Below are positions 1 to 6,853 of a DNA stretch of 7,798 nucleotides, piece after piece (positions within the stretch are counted from its first letter, which is position 1; the number at the start of each line of letters is the position of its first letter). The translations under genes were made by a program, and so were the position numbers. Source of the stretch: Bacteroidales bacterium UBA5621 (lineage in GTDB: Bacteria; Bacteroidota; Bacteroidia; Bacteroidales; VadinHA17). The notes under the pieces were generated by a model. It made no database searches and was not told the origin of the DNA. It was given only the letters and a program-made list of their open reading frames with translations. The DNA is taken from assembly GCA_002424525.1 (NCBI GenBank), contig DIKJ01000139.1:15995-23792 (forward strand), read 5' to 3'.

Positions 1-465
1 GTTTCCCAGCTTGAATCACACTTCGGTGAAATATTAATTGGTGGCGGCCATTCAGACAAGTACACTTTCGCTGCTCACAGGGTGATACCCGATGCCGTTG
101 AAGGTATGGGTCCGCTGATGGGCATCTGGTCATGTCTTGGCAGCTCAGGTAACGACCTCAACTTTATTACGGCCTGTGATATTCCGGAAATCAATATCGA
201 ATTTGTTAAGAAGATGCTTGACCTTTCGAATGGGGCCGACATCGTCGTACCGGTTAATGGAGTTGATGATTATGAATCCCTTCACGCAATCTACCGGAAA
301 TCGGTTATTCCTGCGGCCGGAAAGCTCCTGAAGGAAAAGAAGCTTAAATTATCAGGGTTGTTCGGAATGGTGAAAACAAGATTCATCCCGTTTGATGGCA
401 CAGGATGGTACCATAATCTCAATACCAGGGACGACTACGACAGTTACACAGGTTTTAAAATCTGA
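1..465 (+). CDS. mobA: Molybdenum cofactor guanylyltransferase (MobA-like), 5' end cut off
   Basis: The frame is open from base 1, so this is the C-terminal part (about 154 residues) of a longer protein. An apparent GTG start at 82 is internal. MobA transfers GMP from GTP to molybdopterin in the cytoplasm, making the bis-MGD cofactor of DMSO-reductase-family enzymes. Visible family marks are the EGMGPLMGI segment (nucleotide/cofactor-binding loop, GPLxGI in the family) and TACDIP shortly after, which carries the metal-binding Asp of the nucleotidyltransferase fold. The N-terminal glycine-rich LAGGxSxRMGxDK loop must lie upstream of the window. The stop is TGA at 463-465. The next gene starts 36 bp later on the same strand, so the two are probably cotranscribed, although no functional link is obvious. 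Related MobA-like nucleotidyltransferases such as MocA cannot be excluded without the N-terminus. Confidence 0.8.
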   Translation, partial: VSQLESHFGEILIGGGHSDKYTFAAHRVIPDAVEGMGPLMGIWSCLGSSGNDLNFITACDIPEINIEFVKKMLDLSNGADIVVPVNGVDDYESLHAIYRKSVIPAAGKLLKEKKLKLSGLFGMVKTRFIPFDGTGWYHNLNTRDDYDSYTGFKI

Positions 466-488
466 TTCACTGCATTGACAACAAAACC

Positions 489-493
489 GGAGG
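489..493 (+). promoter_or_regulatory. Shine-Dalgarno site GGAGG for the BASS transporter
   Basis: GGAGG lies 8 nt upstream of ATG 502. It argues for that ATG rather than the in-frame TTG at 475, which would add nine polar residues before the first hydrophobic segment. Strong SD sites are uncommon in Bacteroidota; the other genes here have A/T-rich leaders instead. Confidence 0.6.
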
Positions 494-501
494 AAACGAT
501 A

Positions 502-1407
502 ATGAAATTCAGCGAATTAATTGAAAAATATTTCTGGTTAATTCTTATTGCGGCCATTGTTATAGGTGTATGGCATCCTGTTCCTTTTCAAGTCCCGCCT
601 CTTCTGCCCAAACTGATCCTTGTGATGATGTTATTGGTAGTATTCCTGAAGATAGATGCACTTGAAGTGCTCGAAAACATAAGGAACTACAAATTAATGA
701 TCTATGTTACTATCATCTACATGTTAATAATTCCTCTTGGCTTCTTTTTTCTGATTAAGATCTTTGACAATGACCTGGCAATAGGGATACTCCTTCTGAC
801 ATCCATGCCTGCGGGTGTTTCAACACCTGCACTTACCGACATCGCCAGGGGAAATATTTCTCTTTCGATGAGCCTGGTTATTACGAGTCAGATGGTTGCT
901 CCTTTAACTGTTCCGTTGTTATTCTGGCTGTTTGTAAGCAGCTCTCTTTCGATTAATATAATATTGTTATTCAAAGATATAGCTATCCTGGTTTTCCTTC
1001 CCATGATCCTTTCCCGGCTGATCAGGATCTATTTCCCGGCTTTAATCAGAAAGACTCAGCATTTTTTTACTTCTGCCAATGTGCTCCTGCTTTTTGCGTT
1101 TGTGTACTTAACCATCTCCTCCCAGAGCAATATAATACTCGCTAATCCCTCAGGCCTTATCTGGAAACTTGCCTTATTATACCTGGTTTTCACCATACTG
1201 CATGTTGCCGGATATCTGATAGGATTTAAGGAGAATAAGAAGGACAGGATTTCAATTGCAATCGGTGCTGCGTACATGAATAACGGTATGGCAATTGTCC
1301 TGGCAGTTTCCTATTTCAAACCTGAAATCCTAATTTTAATGATCCTCTCGGAAATTCCCTGGAGTACACTTCTCGCTCCGTTTAGGAAAGTTATTTCGCA
1401 TCTCTGA
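502..1407 (+). CDS. Bile acid:sodium symporter (BASS/SBF) family membrane transporter
   Basis: A 301-residue, very hydrophobic inner-membrane protein with about nine or ten membrane segments (roughly residues 11-28, 36-50, 64-88, 92-108, 119-147, 155-176, 191-208, 220-241, 252-271 and 275-293). The segment PAGVSTPALTDIARGNISLS (103-122), followed by SQMVAPLTVPLL, matches the first discontinuous-helix region of BASS transporters. AAYMNNGMAIVLA (256-268) matches the second crossover region. Length agrees with the family's usual 290-330 residues. Family members move organic anions (bile acids, pyruvate, pantothenate and others), usually with sodium; the substrate here cannot be read from sequence. 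ATG 502 is chosen because GGAGG precedes it by 8 nt. It sits 36 bp after the mobA-like gene and probably shares its transcript, and it converges with the lipoprotein gene ending at 1469. Confidence 0.75.
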   Translation: MKFSELIEKYFWLILIAAIVIGVWHPVPFQVPPLLPKLILVMMLLVVFLKIDALEVLENIRNYKLMIYVTIIYMLIIPLGFFFLIKIFDNDLAIGILLLTSMPAGVSTPALTDIARGNISLSMSLVITSQMVAPLTVPLLFWLFVSSSLSINIILLFKDIAILVFLPMILSRLIRIYFPALIRKTQHFFTSANVLLLFAFVYLTISSQSNIILANPSGLIWKLALLYLVFTILHVAGYLIGFKENKKDRISIAIGAAYMNNGMAIVLAVSYFKPEILILMILSEIPWSTLLAPFRKVISHL

Positions 1408-1468
1408 AATTTACACTCCTCTTTTATAGCCTGTACTTAATTTTTGCCGGGAAATTTCCTGACGGTCT

Positions 1469-2962
1469 TCACTTCTTCCGTCTGTCAGCGACGGTTACAT
1501 GAAGATGCCCGATAGCCGGGAATCCAAACTCATTAACTCTTTCTACCCTTACTATGTAATGTCCCGGTTTTTGAAATGAGTGAAGCGTCGAAGCATATTG
1601 ACCGTCATTCTGGGTCTGGCGCTGAACAACTCCCGAGTTAACCTTCACTTTTTCTGTTCCGTCGCCGAAGTCCCATATTTCATCACCCGTATCACTGCCA
1701 AATGTCCTGACAAGGAATGTCACAGGGTCCCCGGGATTAATGTTCAAAGTAGGGTAGTAAGCCGGATGTATTGTCGGGATCCTTCTGTCCGGGTGATCCC
1801 TGTCATACACCTGAACGTAGGTAAAGTCATAATCAACATTGCCTTTCGAATCGGTTATCTTAAGTATTTCGCTGTATTCACCGGCCTTTTCGTAGCTCCT
1901 TGACTGAACTGCTCCCTCTGCCGTTGTTCGGTCTGTAAAAATCCATTGATAAGTAACAATCTCGCCTGACAGACTTAATGATTTGGACCCGTCGAGAGTA
2001 ATTTCATCACCCGTCCTGGCGAGCAAACGGGGCCTGGCAATTGCCAGCAGAGCCGGTTTATACTGTCTGACATAAGCCTCCCATAAGTAGGGAATCGCGT
2101 CCTCTGCTTCCCAGACTGATGTTACCGGATCCCTGTAATGAACCCCGAAGTGCAGGTGCACCCATCCCCCGCTGCCTCCCTGTTTACCCATATACCCTAT
2201 TTTCTGACCCATCTTAATATTGGTCCCGGCTTTTATTTCCGGCTTGATGCTGTTCAGATGGCTGTAACGTATGTACCATCCGCGTCCGTCAACGACCCAG
2301 ACTACATCTGGCCTTACATCTCCCGGGAGGTCTTTGTAATCATCCATAACTTCATTATTCGAAGAAACAACAAGTCCGTCCGTTGCCGAGAATATCTCTT
2401 CCATTCCCTCTGCCCCTCCGAAATCGTGGGTTGCATGGTAACCCATATTATCGCTTGCCAAATTTTCAGCCCACCCCAGGCCCGCAGGTTCATTCTGCGA
2501 CTGAGTTCTGCTGGCCATCCATGCCTGCTTGAGTGGAAATGCGAATGTTCCTTTTTGAATAAAGGGCGAATTTGCCGGCCAGAGCCTGAACCGGGCATCG
2601 CTTTGCAGGATAGCACTTCTGGCGTAATAACTCGAAGTAGCGGTTATTTCCTTAATAACCGGGCAGTCAATTTTTATATTTCCGACCCTTACGGGCAGGT
2701 TGTAATTCCCGCATCCAAGAGTTACCTCTTCCCCGTCAACAGAGAGTGTCAGAAAAGCTGCCCTGACAGCCTTACGGAGAGAGTCGCGTACAATGTTAAT
2801 ATCTATCAGTTTCAGCTTTATTACTTCACCATTGATCAGCTCAACTTCCTTTGACTCACCGACATTCAGTCCCACAACCACATTGAGCCTGGTGAGTTCG
2901 GAAGATTTGCAGCTTAACAAAATCAGAAGCCCCGACAGATAAAAAACCCGAGAAATCCACAT
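1469..2962 (-). CDS. Lipoprotein with M23 (LytM-type) metallopeptidase domain and two PKD-like domains
   Basis: A 497-residue protein with a lipoprotein signal: hydrophobic residues 6-17 ending in lipobox LLSC, lipidated Cys at 18. Residues 19-110 are a small uncharacterised N-terminal region with a possible disulphide pair (C84, C100). The M23 domain (about 140-285) keeps the zinc and catalytic set: HATHD (H176, D180), YSHL (H235) and VHLHFG (H269, H271). It should therefore be an active zinc endopeptidase, not a degenerate LytM factor. Family members cut peptidoglycan cross-bridges or stem peptides; a non-peptidoglycan substrate is also possible. Two PKD/Ig-like beta domains follow, about 311-388 and 403-492, the second with the hallmark WDFGDG at 430-435. 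PKD domains commonly mediate protein or polysaccharide contacts on the cell surface. The gene stands alone between a convergent transporter gene and a divergent ABM-domain gene. The start ATG directly precedes the signal peptide. Confidence 0.85.
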   Translation of the reverse strand: MWISRVFYLSGLLILLSCKSSELTRLNVVVGLNVGESKEVELINGEVIKLKLIDINIVRDSLRKAVRAAFLTLSVDGEEVTLGCGNYNLPVRVGNIKIDCPVIKEITATSSYYARSAILQSDARFRLWPANSPFIQKGTFAFPLKQAWMASRTQSQNEPAGLGWAENLASDNMGYHATHDFGGAEGMEEIFSATDGLVVSSNNEVMDDYKDLPGDVRPDVVWVVDGRGWYIRYSHLNSIKPEIKAGTNIKMGQKIGYMGKQGGSGGWVHLHFGVHYRDPVTSVWEAEDAIPYLWEAYVRQYKPALLAIARPRLLARTGDEITLDGSKSLSLSGEIVTYQWIFTDRTTAEGAVQSRSYEKAGEYSEILKITDSKGNVDYDFTYVQVYDRDHPDRRIPTIHPAYYPTLNINPGDPVTFLVRTFGSDTGDEIWDFGDGTEKVKVNSGVVQRQTQNDGQYASTLHSFQKPGHYIVRVERVNEFGFPAIGHLHVTVADRRKK

Positions 2963-3009
2963 AACGATTTTTTTTGATGATTGGTTTACGTTAAATAATT
3001 GGACAATCC

Positions 3010-3017
3010 CGAATATA
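3010..3017 (-). promoter_or_regulatory. Possible -7 promoter element for the M23 lipoprotein gene
   Basis: The minus strand reads TATATTCG, one mismatch from the Bacteroidota -7 consensus TAnnTTTG. It lies 48 nt upstream of the start codon, giving a leader of about 40 nt. No convincing -33 TTTG is seen at the expected distance, so this is tentative. The spacer 2963-3109 must also hold the promoter of the divergent gene at 3110, for which I see no good match. Confidence 0.25.
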
Positions 3018-3109
3018 CTATTTATCCCTGAAAACAGGACTGATTAATGGAATTATATGAATATATTTATTCCGGTTATAAACTCTATTCATCTTCAAAA
3101 ATTTAACTT

Positions 3110-3535
3110 ATGAAAACTCTTGTTACAGGTATGATCGGACTTTTTGCTATCGGTTTCTTCACCAGCGGACTAAGAAATGGCACTTCCAATACTGATTGTG
3201 GTTACAATAAGGATTCAATGGTAGTGGTTATGCGGTTTGAGAGGAAGGTCAAACCAGAGAATGTTGCGCTTTTTAAAAAATCCTTTGATGCCTGCAAGGC
3301 AGAAGTGATGGCAAAAGAACCCGGCTGCCTGGACTATTCCTTATTCCAGTCATATAACGACAGTACTTTGTTTTGCCTGACTGAAGCCTGGGCCACCAAG
3401 GGAGACCACAACGCTCACATGCTGCTGGAACATACAAAGAAACACATCGCAGAGATCAAAGGGATCAATGATCCTTCGTTTAAATCAAGAACTAACTATA
3501 CTTACTGGATCTGTCCGGGAGCAAACGGAAAGTAA
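3110..3535 (+). CDS. Exported ABM-domain protein (YgiN-like monooxygenase fold)
   Basis: A 141-residue protein. Residues 1-20 look like an export signal: Lys2, a hydrophobic stretch about 4-18, then small polar residues. The exact cleavage site is unclear, and no lipobox is seen. Residues about 36-118 fit the antibiotic-biosynthesis-monooxygenase (ABM) fold, a dimeric ferredoxin-like barrel: VKPENVALF (47-55), EPGCLDYSLFQS (70-81), then FCLTEAW (88-94) and conserved-type histidines H103 and H108. YgiN-type members oxidise quinols or aromatic compounds without a cofactor, and others bind haem, so the reaction here is unknown. Most ABM proteins are about 100-residue cytoplasmic proteins. The leader peptide and five cysteines (30, 62, 73, 89, 135), most of them in the predicted exported part, are unusual. 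The start ATG has an A-rich leader and no SD. It is monocistronic, diverging from the M23 lipoprotein gene. Confidence 0.75.
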   Translation: MKTLVTGMIGLFAIGFFTSGLRNGTSNTDCGYNKDSMVVVMRFERKVKPENVALFKKSFDACKAEVMAKEPGCLDYSLFQSYNDSTLFCLTEAWATKGDHNAHMLLEHTKKHIAEIKGINDPSFKSRTNYTYWICPGANGK

Positions 3536-3618
3536 TACCGGGTCTCCGGCATGCTGACTGAGCTGCAAAAAGAAATTAAAAGGACAATTGCCTGAGAAGT
3601 TTGATATGGTTTGCAGAT

Positions 3619-4206
3619 CTACCCCGGTTCATAAGAATAAATCTCCTCAAGAAAACTCCCGTCTTCGCTGAGAATAAATTCTATACAGGAATCAAAGATA
3701 GTCAGTACATTCCCTGAGATAAACGAATAAAACACCGTAATGACGGTCTTTCCAGCCCTTCCCTGTCTGCCGGGAATGATCCTTTTGTTTGCATAGGATT
3801 TTGGAAAGATAGATTCAAGTTCACTTCCCACCATACCTACCTGAATCTTCTGTCCGTTGCTCCTTAACAATATGTAGTTGTCACTCCTGATATGAAAGAT
3901 TAGATTCCCGTTCAGGGATCCATCGTCCGGGATATAAAGCTCCAGTCCGTTATCATACACCATTCCTATAAATGGCTTATCATTCAGATTATTCATGTAA
4001 CGGCTGGCTGTGTAGTTCAGACCATACTGCTGTTCTGCAGTTTTGAAGCTTTTCAATTCCGAAAGCCTGGTTTTTGGCAGGTCATTCTCATCAGGACCGG
4101 CTTTCACAATGTACAGCTCATCCCGGCCGATATGATCAGTTACCGGCTGCGCCATTGTACCCAATGACATAATAAGCAGAAGAATAGCCGGTAAACATTT
4201 TCTCAT
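3619..4206 (-). CDS. Exported protein of unknown function
   Basis: I do not recognise this 195-residue protein. It begins with a clear Sec signal peptide: R2 K3, hydrophobic 5-16, and a probable signal peptidase I site after GTMA (residue 19), leaving Gln20 as mature N-terminus. The mature part looks globular and mixed alpha/beta, with no transmembrane segment. Features include YDNGLELYIPDDGSLNGN in the middle, a basic Gly/Arg patch IPGRQGRAGK, and a C-terminal stretch rich in aromatic and acidic residues (IFDSCIEF, EEIYSYEPG). The only mature cysteine is in DSCIEF. It has no C-terminal sorting domain, so it is probably periplasmic. It lies 121 bp downstream of the helicase gene on the same strand, but a stem-loop in between and the lack of any functional tie suggest separate expression. 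It converges with the ABM-domain gene. Confidence 0.65.
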   Translation of the reverse strand: MRKCLPAILLLIMSLGTMAQPVTDHIGRDELYIVKAGPDENDLPKTRLSELKSFKTAEQQYGLNYTASRYMNNLNDKPFIGMVYDNGLELYIPDDGSLNGNLIFHIRSDNYILLRSNGQKIQVGMVGSELESIFPKSYANKRIIPGRQGRAGKTVITVFYSFISGNVLTIFDSCIEFILSEDGSFLEEIYSYEPG

Positions 4207-4271
4207 GCCAGAAGTATTTGAAGATTATTATTAGTCGTTAAAAATAAGAAATAATCTTTCTAACAAGCCAG

Positions 4272-4288
4272 GCGATCAAAGAGATCGC
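4272..4288 (-). terminator. Stem-loop between the helicase gene and the downstream exported-protein gene
   Basis: A perfect 6-bp stem, GCGATC facing GATCGC with a 5-nt loop, sits about 40 nt after the helicase stop. A second small hairpin (GGCA-TTTT-TGCC, plus-strand 4306-4317) lies just 10 nt after the stop. Neither is followed by a solid T-run on the minus strand, so intrinsic termination is only possible, not shown. Confidence 0.25.
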
Positions 4289-4327
4289 AACGCTTAAAAC
4301 GAATTGGCATTTTTGCCCGGACGGGAT

Positions 4328-6070
4328 TTACCTTCCGGCGTAATGGTGATGTGTTGCTCCGGACCTTTTTTTACCGTTTTTCCTTTCAGAGCGCCTGAAC
4401 GGCTTTTTGCCCGGGAAATCACCAGTTCCTCTTCCGCCGGACTTTTCCTGGGCAATTTCCACAGCTACCCTCTGATTCATGAACTTCGCATTATTAAGAG
4501 CTCCGATAAGGTCAGGGGCATGACCGGCCTCAACTTCAAAGAAGGAAAAGGTTTTCAGGAGTTCGATCTTTCCTATCTGAATTTTTCTTCCCTTTGTGTT
4601 GCCGTTCACAAGCCCGATAAGCTGTTCCGGGTAAAAGCCATCGGATTTTCCCAGGTTTATGAAGAGCCTGGCATAATTACCAGTATACTCCTCACGGGAG
4701 CCTTTTCTGCCCTGTCTGCCGGGGCCGGTCTCTATTTCAGGCACAGGATCAATAAGGTCTTCGCCATAACGATAATCATCGAGAAACCTGTCAAATTCCA
4801 GCGAAACCACCCTTTTAAGAAGTTCCTCCCGGTCGAGGTTTGCAAGCTTCGCCTCAATCTCAGGCAGGAATTTTTTAATCTCCTGGTGATCCGTCGCAAC
4901 ATTCTCAAGCTTACTTACCCAGTTAAAAAGCTGCTTTCCGCAGATCTCACTGCCTGTTGGAACAGGTATGGCTTTAAAAGGCTTCTTTACCAGTTTTTCT
5001 ATTTTCTGAAGATTATGCCTTTCGCGGAGGTGAACGAGTGAGATGGATATTCCTGTCTTCCCGGCTCTTGCGGTGCGTCCGCACCGGTGCGTGTAAACTT
5101 CGGAGTCATCAGGCAGACTGTAATTAATTACATGTGTGAGATCGTCCACATCCAGGCCCCGGGCAGCGACATCTGTTGCCACGAGCATATGGAGACCCCG
5201 CGACCTGAATTTCTGCATCACCGCATCGCGCTGCGCCTGCGAAAGATCGCCGTGGAGCGCATCAGCATTGTAACCATCATTGATAAGCTTTGAAGCCACT
5301 TCCTGCGTTTCCTTTCTTGTCCGGCAAAAGACGATTGCATAAATATCCGGTTCAAAGTCAGCAATACGTTTAAGCACTTTATATTTATCCTTTGCCTGAA
5401 CCAGGTAATAACCATGACTGACATTTTCGGCAGATGAGTTTTTTGTCCCGATAGTAATCTCACGCGGTTCGTTCATGTATTTCCTGGCAATTGAAGCGAT
5501 CTCTCCCGACATGGTTGCTGAAAAAAGAAGGGTCCTTCGGCCCTCCGGTACTTTTTCCAGGATTTCATTGATACTGTCAAGGAATCCCATATTAAGCATC
5601 TCATCAGCTTCATCCAGAATTACTGTATTGACACCGGCCAGGTTTGCAGCCTTTCGCCCGATAAGATCGATCAGCCTTCCCGGAGTGGCAACGATGATCT
5701 GTACCCCTTTTCTCAGTTCCCTAATCTGATTATCAATGCTTGCACCTCCGTAAACGGCAAGTATTTTTACCTTGCCTGTATATTTTGCATAGTCCGCAAG
5801 GTCGCCCGTAATCTGAATGCAAAGCTCCCGCGTGGGGCAAAGTACAAGTACCTGAGTGCTGTTTGTTTCTGTATTGGTCGACTGAACCAGAGGCAGACCG
5901 AAAGCCGCAGTTTTTCCTGTTCCTGTTTGTGCGAGTGCTATTATATCAACCTTATCTTCCAGCATAAGGGGGATTACTTTTCCCTGAACCGGCATGGGTT
6001 GTTCAAATCCCATTTCCCGTATTGCTTTGAGTATCCCGGGAGTGAGTCCCATTTCTTCAAAATTCTTCAT
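4328..6070 (-). CDS. deaD: DEAD-box ATP-dependent RNA helicase with DbpA-type RNA-binding domain (DeaD/CsdA-like)
   Basis: A 580-residue helicase that uses ATP to unwind short RNA duplexes in ribosome assembly, translation and mRNA decay, notably in the cold. All core motifs are intact: Q motif (GFEQPMPVQ, 21-29), I AQTGTGKT (47-54), Ia PTREL (79-83), GG (108-109), Ib TPGR (129-132), II DEAD (153-156), III SAT (184-186), V ARGLDV (303-308) and VI HRCGRTAR (328-335). After a linker of about 100 residues, residues 465-540 (YARLFINLG to VAVEIAQ) fit the DbpA RNA-binding domain, an RRM-like fold seen in DbpA and DeaD. A basic Gly/Arg/Lys tail (545-573) ends in a His-rich AT-HHH-Y segment. ATG 6070 is preferred over an in-frame TTG one codon earlier. 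Its leader is AT-rich without SD. It lies 155 bp downstream of the cold-shock-domain gene on the same strand, with its own candidate promoter between them. The symbol reflects family, not proven orthology. Confidence 0.93.
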   Translation of the reverse strand: MKNFEEMGLTPGILKAIREMGFEQPMPVQGKVIPLMLEDKVDIIALAQTGTGKTAAFGLPLVQSTNTETNSTQVLVLCPTRELCIQITGDLADYAKYTGKVKILAVYGGASIDNQIRELRKGVQIIVATPGRLIDLIGRKAANLAGVNTVILDEADEMLNMGFLDSINEILEKVPEGRRTLLFSATMSGEIASIARKYMNEPREITIGTKNSSAENVSHGYYLVQAKDKYKVLKRIADFEPDIYAIVFCRTRKETQEVASKLINDGYNADALHGDLSQAQRDAVMQKFRSRGLHMLVATDVAARGLDVDDLTHVINYSLPDDSEVYTHRCGRTARAGKTGISISLVHLRERHNLQKIEKLVKKPFKAIPVPTGSEICGKQLFNWVSKLENVATDHQEIKKFLPEIEAKLANLDREELLKRVVSLEFDRFLDDYRYGEDLIDPVPEIETGPGRQGRKGSREEYTGNYARLFINLGKSDGFYPEQLIGLVNGNTKGRKIQIGKIELLKTFSFFEVEAGHAPDLIGALNNAKFMNQRVAVEIAQEKSGGRGTGDFPGKKPFRRSERKNGKKRSGATHHHYAGR

Positions 6071-6194
6071 CAATTATTTTTATGGTGTGCTTCCGGGTGC
6101 GATGGATTTGTTATCCCGGCTGAAATGAACTCAGATACAGACAGGGCAAAACGCCTGATTACGCCTTGCGGAAACCGCTTTGTTAATAAGGGCG

Positions 6195-6202
6195 CAAAGG
6201 TA
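6195..6202 (-). promoter_or_regulatory. Candidate -7 promoter element for the helicase gene
   Basis: The minus strand reads TACCTTTG, an exact match to the Bacteroidota -7 consensus TAnnTTTG, followed by CGCCC. A start about 6 nt downstream (near 6189) would give a leader of about 119 nt, long for this phylum and typical of regulated mRNAs such as cold-shock transcripts. The leader holds a GCGG-TTT-CCGC mini-hairpin (6168-6178). No clear -33 TTTG is visible; that position would fall around the end of the cold-shock gene. Confidence 0.5.
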
Positions 6203-6225
6203 ATCAAATAATCATGATAATGATT

Positions 6226-6681
6226 TTATTCCTTAAATAGTTTGACTTTTATGGCGGAAGGCCCCTTTGGCCCCTTGCTGATCTCAAAGAGTACCACGTT
6301 ATTTTCCTTTACAGCCTCGAGCAGATTGTTTGCATGTACGAAAACTCTAATGTTCGACGCCAGATCGCGGATAAAACCAAAACCTTTCGAATCATTGTAG
6401 TAAGTAATAACTCCCTTTCGCTCCAGAGTTGAAGCATGCTCAGGTTTGTTCCTGGTATTCGTCAGATCAATGCTTTCCACATCAACAACAGTTTTATTAT
6501 CCGGATCCGGAGGAGTTGAGGTGATCATTCCGAACTCATCGACATAGGCGATCATATCATCGAAACTAGCACTTTTAGTCTCGCTTTTCTTCTTTGCACG
6601 CTTTTGCTCCTTATCCTTTCTTTTTTTCTCCTTCTTGTTTCTTACTTCCTTTTTGCCGAATGTTTCCTGAGATCTGCCCAT
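6226..6681 (-). CDS. Cold-shock-domain protein with basic N-terminal extension
   Basis: A 151-residue two-part protein. Residues 10-37 are almost entirely Lys/Arg/Glu and probably helical, suited to contacting RNA or ribosomes. Residues 39-60 (SFDDMIAYVDEFG to TPPDP) form a linker block that I associate with the long Bacteroidota cold-shock proteins. Residues 88-149 are a cold-shock OB-fold with RNP1 KGFGFI (99-104) and RNP2 VFVH (113-116), which bind single-stranded RNA or DNA. Classical CspA proteins are about 70 residues and lack the extension. The likely role is RNA chaperone: keeping mRNA unfolded for translation at low temperature, alongside the DEAD-box helicase encoded 155 bp downstream. 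The start ATG follows an A-rich leader ending ATACCT with no SD. A 6-bp AT-rich inverted repeat (6210-6225) immediately follows the stop and could weakly attenuate readthrough. Confidence 0.9.
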   Translation of the reverse strand: MGRSQETFGKKEVRNKKEKKRKDKEQKRAKKKSETKSASFDDMIAYVDEFGMITSTPPDPDNKTVVDVESIDLTNTRNKPEHASTLERKGVITYYNDSKGFGFIRDLASNIRVFVHANNLLEAVKENNVVLFEISKGPKGPSAIKVKLFKE

Positions 6682-6805
6682 AGGTATGTATTAGTCTTTT
6701 TAATTGTTATATCTGTGACCAGCTTAACGTGATGGTGTGCAGTGATAAACAAACCGGTTGTGATTGTCAGAAAAATGCGCAAAATCGCGAAGCTCGATCA
6801 GGAGG

Positions 6806-6813
6806 TAAAGGTA
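6806..6813 (-). promoter_or_regulatory. Candidate -7 promoter element for the cold-shock-domain gene
   Basis: The minus strand reads TACCTTTA, one mismatch from TAnnTTTG, with a TTTA 17 nt further upstream (plus-strand 6831-6834) as a weak -33 candidate. The predicted leader is about 119 nt. The element ends exactly 125 nt from the start codon, the same distance as the TACCTTTG element of the helicase gene. Confidence 0.4.
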
Positions 6814-6853
6814 CTATTATTTCCTTTATTTAAACATATTTATAATTAACCCA

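Noticed and set aside
1450..1459. Palindrome GGAAATTTCC between the convergent transporter and lipoprotein genes
   Set aside because: It has no loop and no T-run, so it is unlikely to be a bidirectional terminator; a 10-bp palindrome of this kind is expected by chance.
2138..2854. 238-codon plus-strand open frame opposite the M23 lipoprotein gene
   Set aside because: It lies entirely antisense to a gene with intact M23 and PKD motifs. Its translation has no domain pattern and looks like low-quality shadow sequence.
4304..5041. 245-codon plus-strand open frame opposite the helicase C-terminal region
   Set aside because: It is antisense to the DbpA domain and linker of a well-supported helicase. 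The translation shows no recognisable family, and the start region overlaps the intergenic hairpins.
6151..6166. Direct repeat ACGCCT at 10-bp spacing in the helicase leader
   Set aside because: Only two copies of a 6-mer, with no further symmetry; too weak to call an operator.
6168..6178. GCGG-AAA-CCGC hairpin followed by TTTGTT on the plus strand, terminator-like
   Set aside because: A 4-bp stem is too short for an intrinsic terminator, and no plus-strand gene ends nearby. It is noted only as possible leader structure for the helicase.
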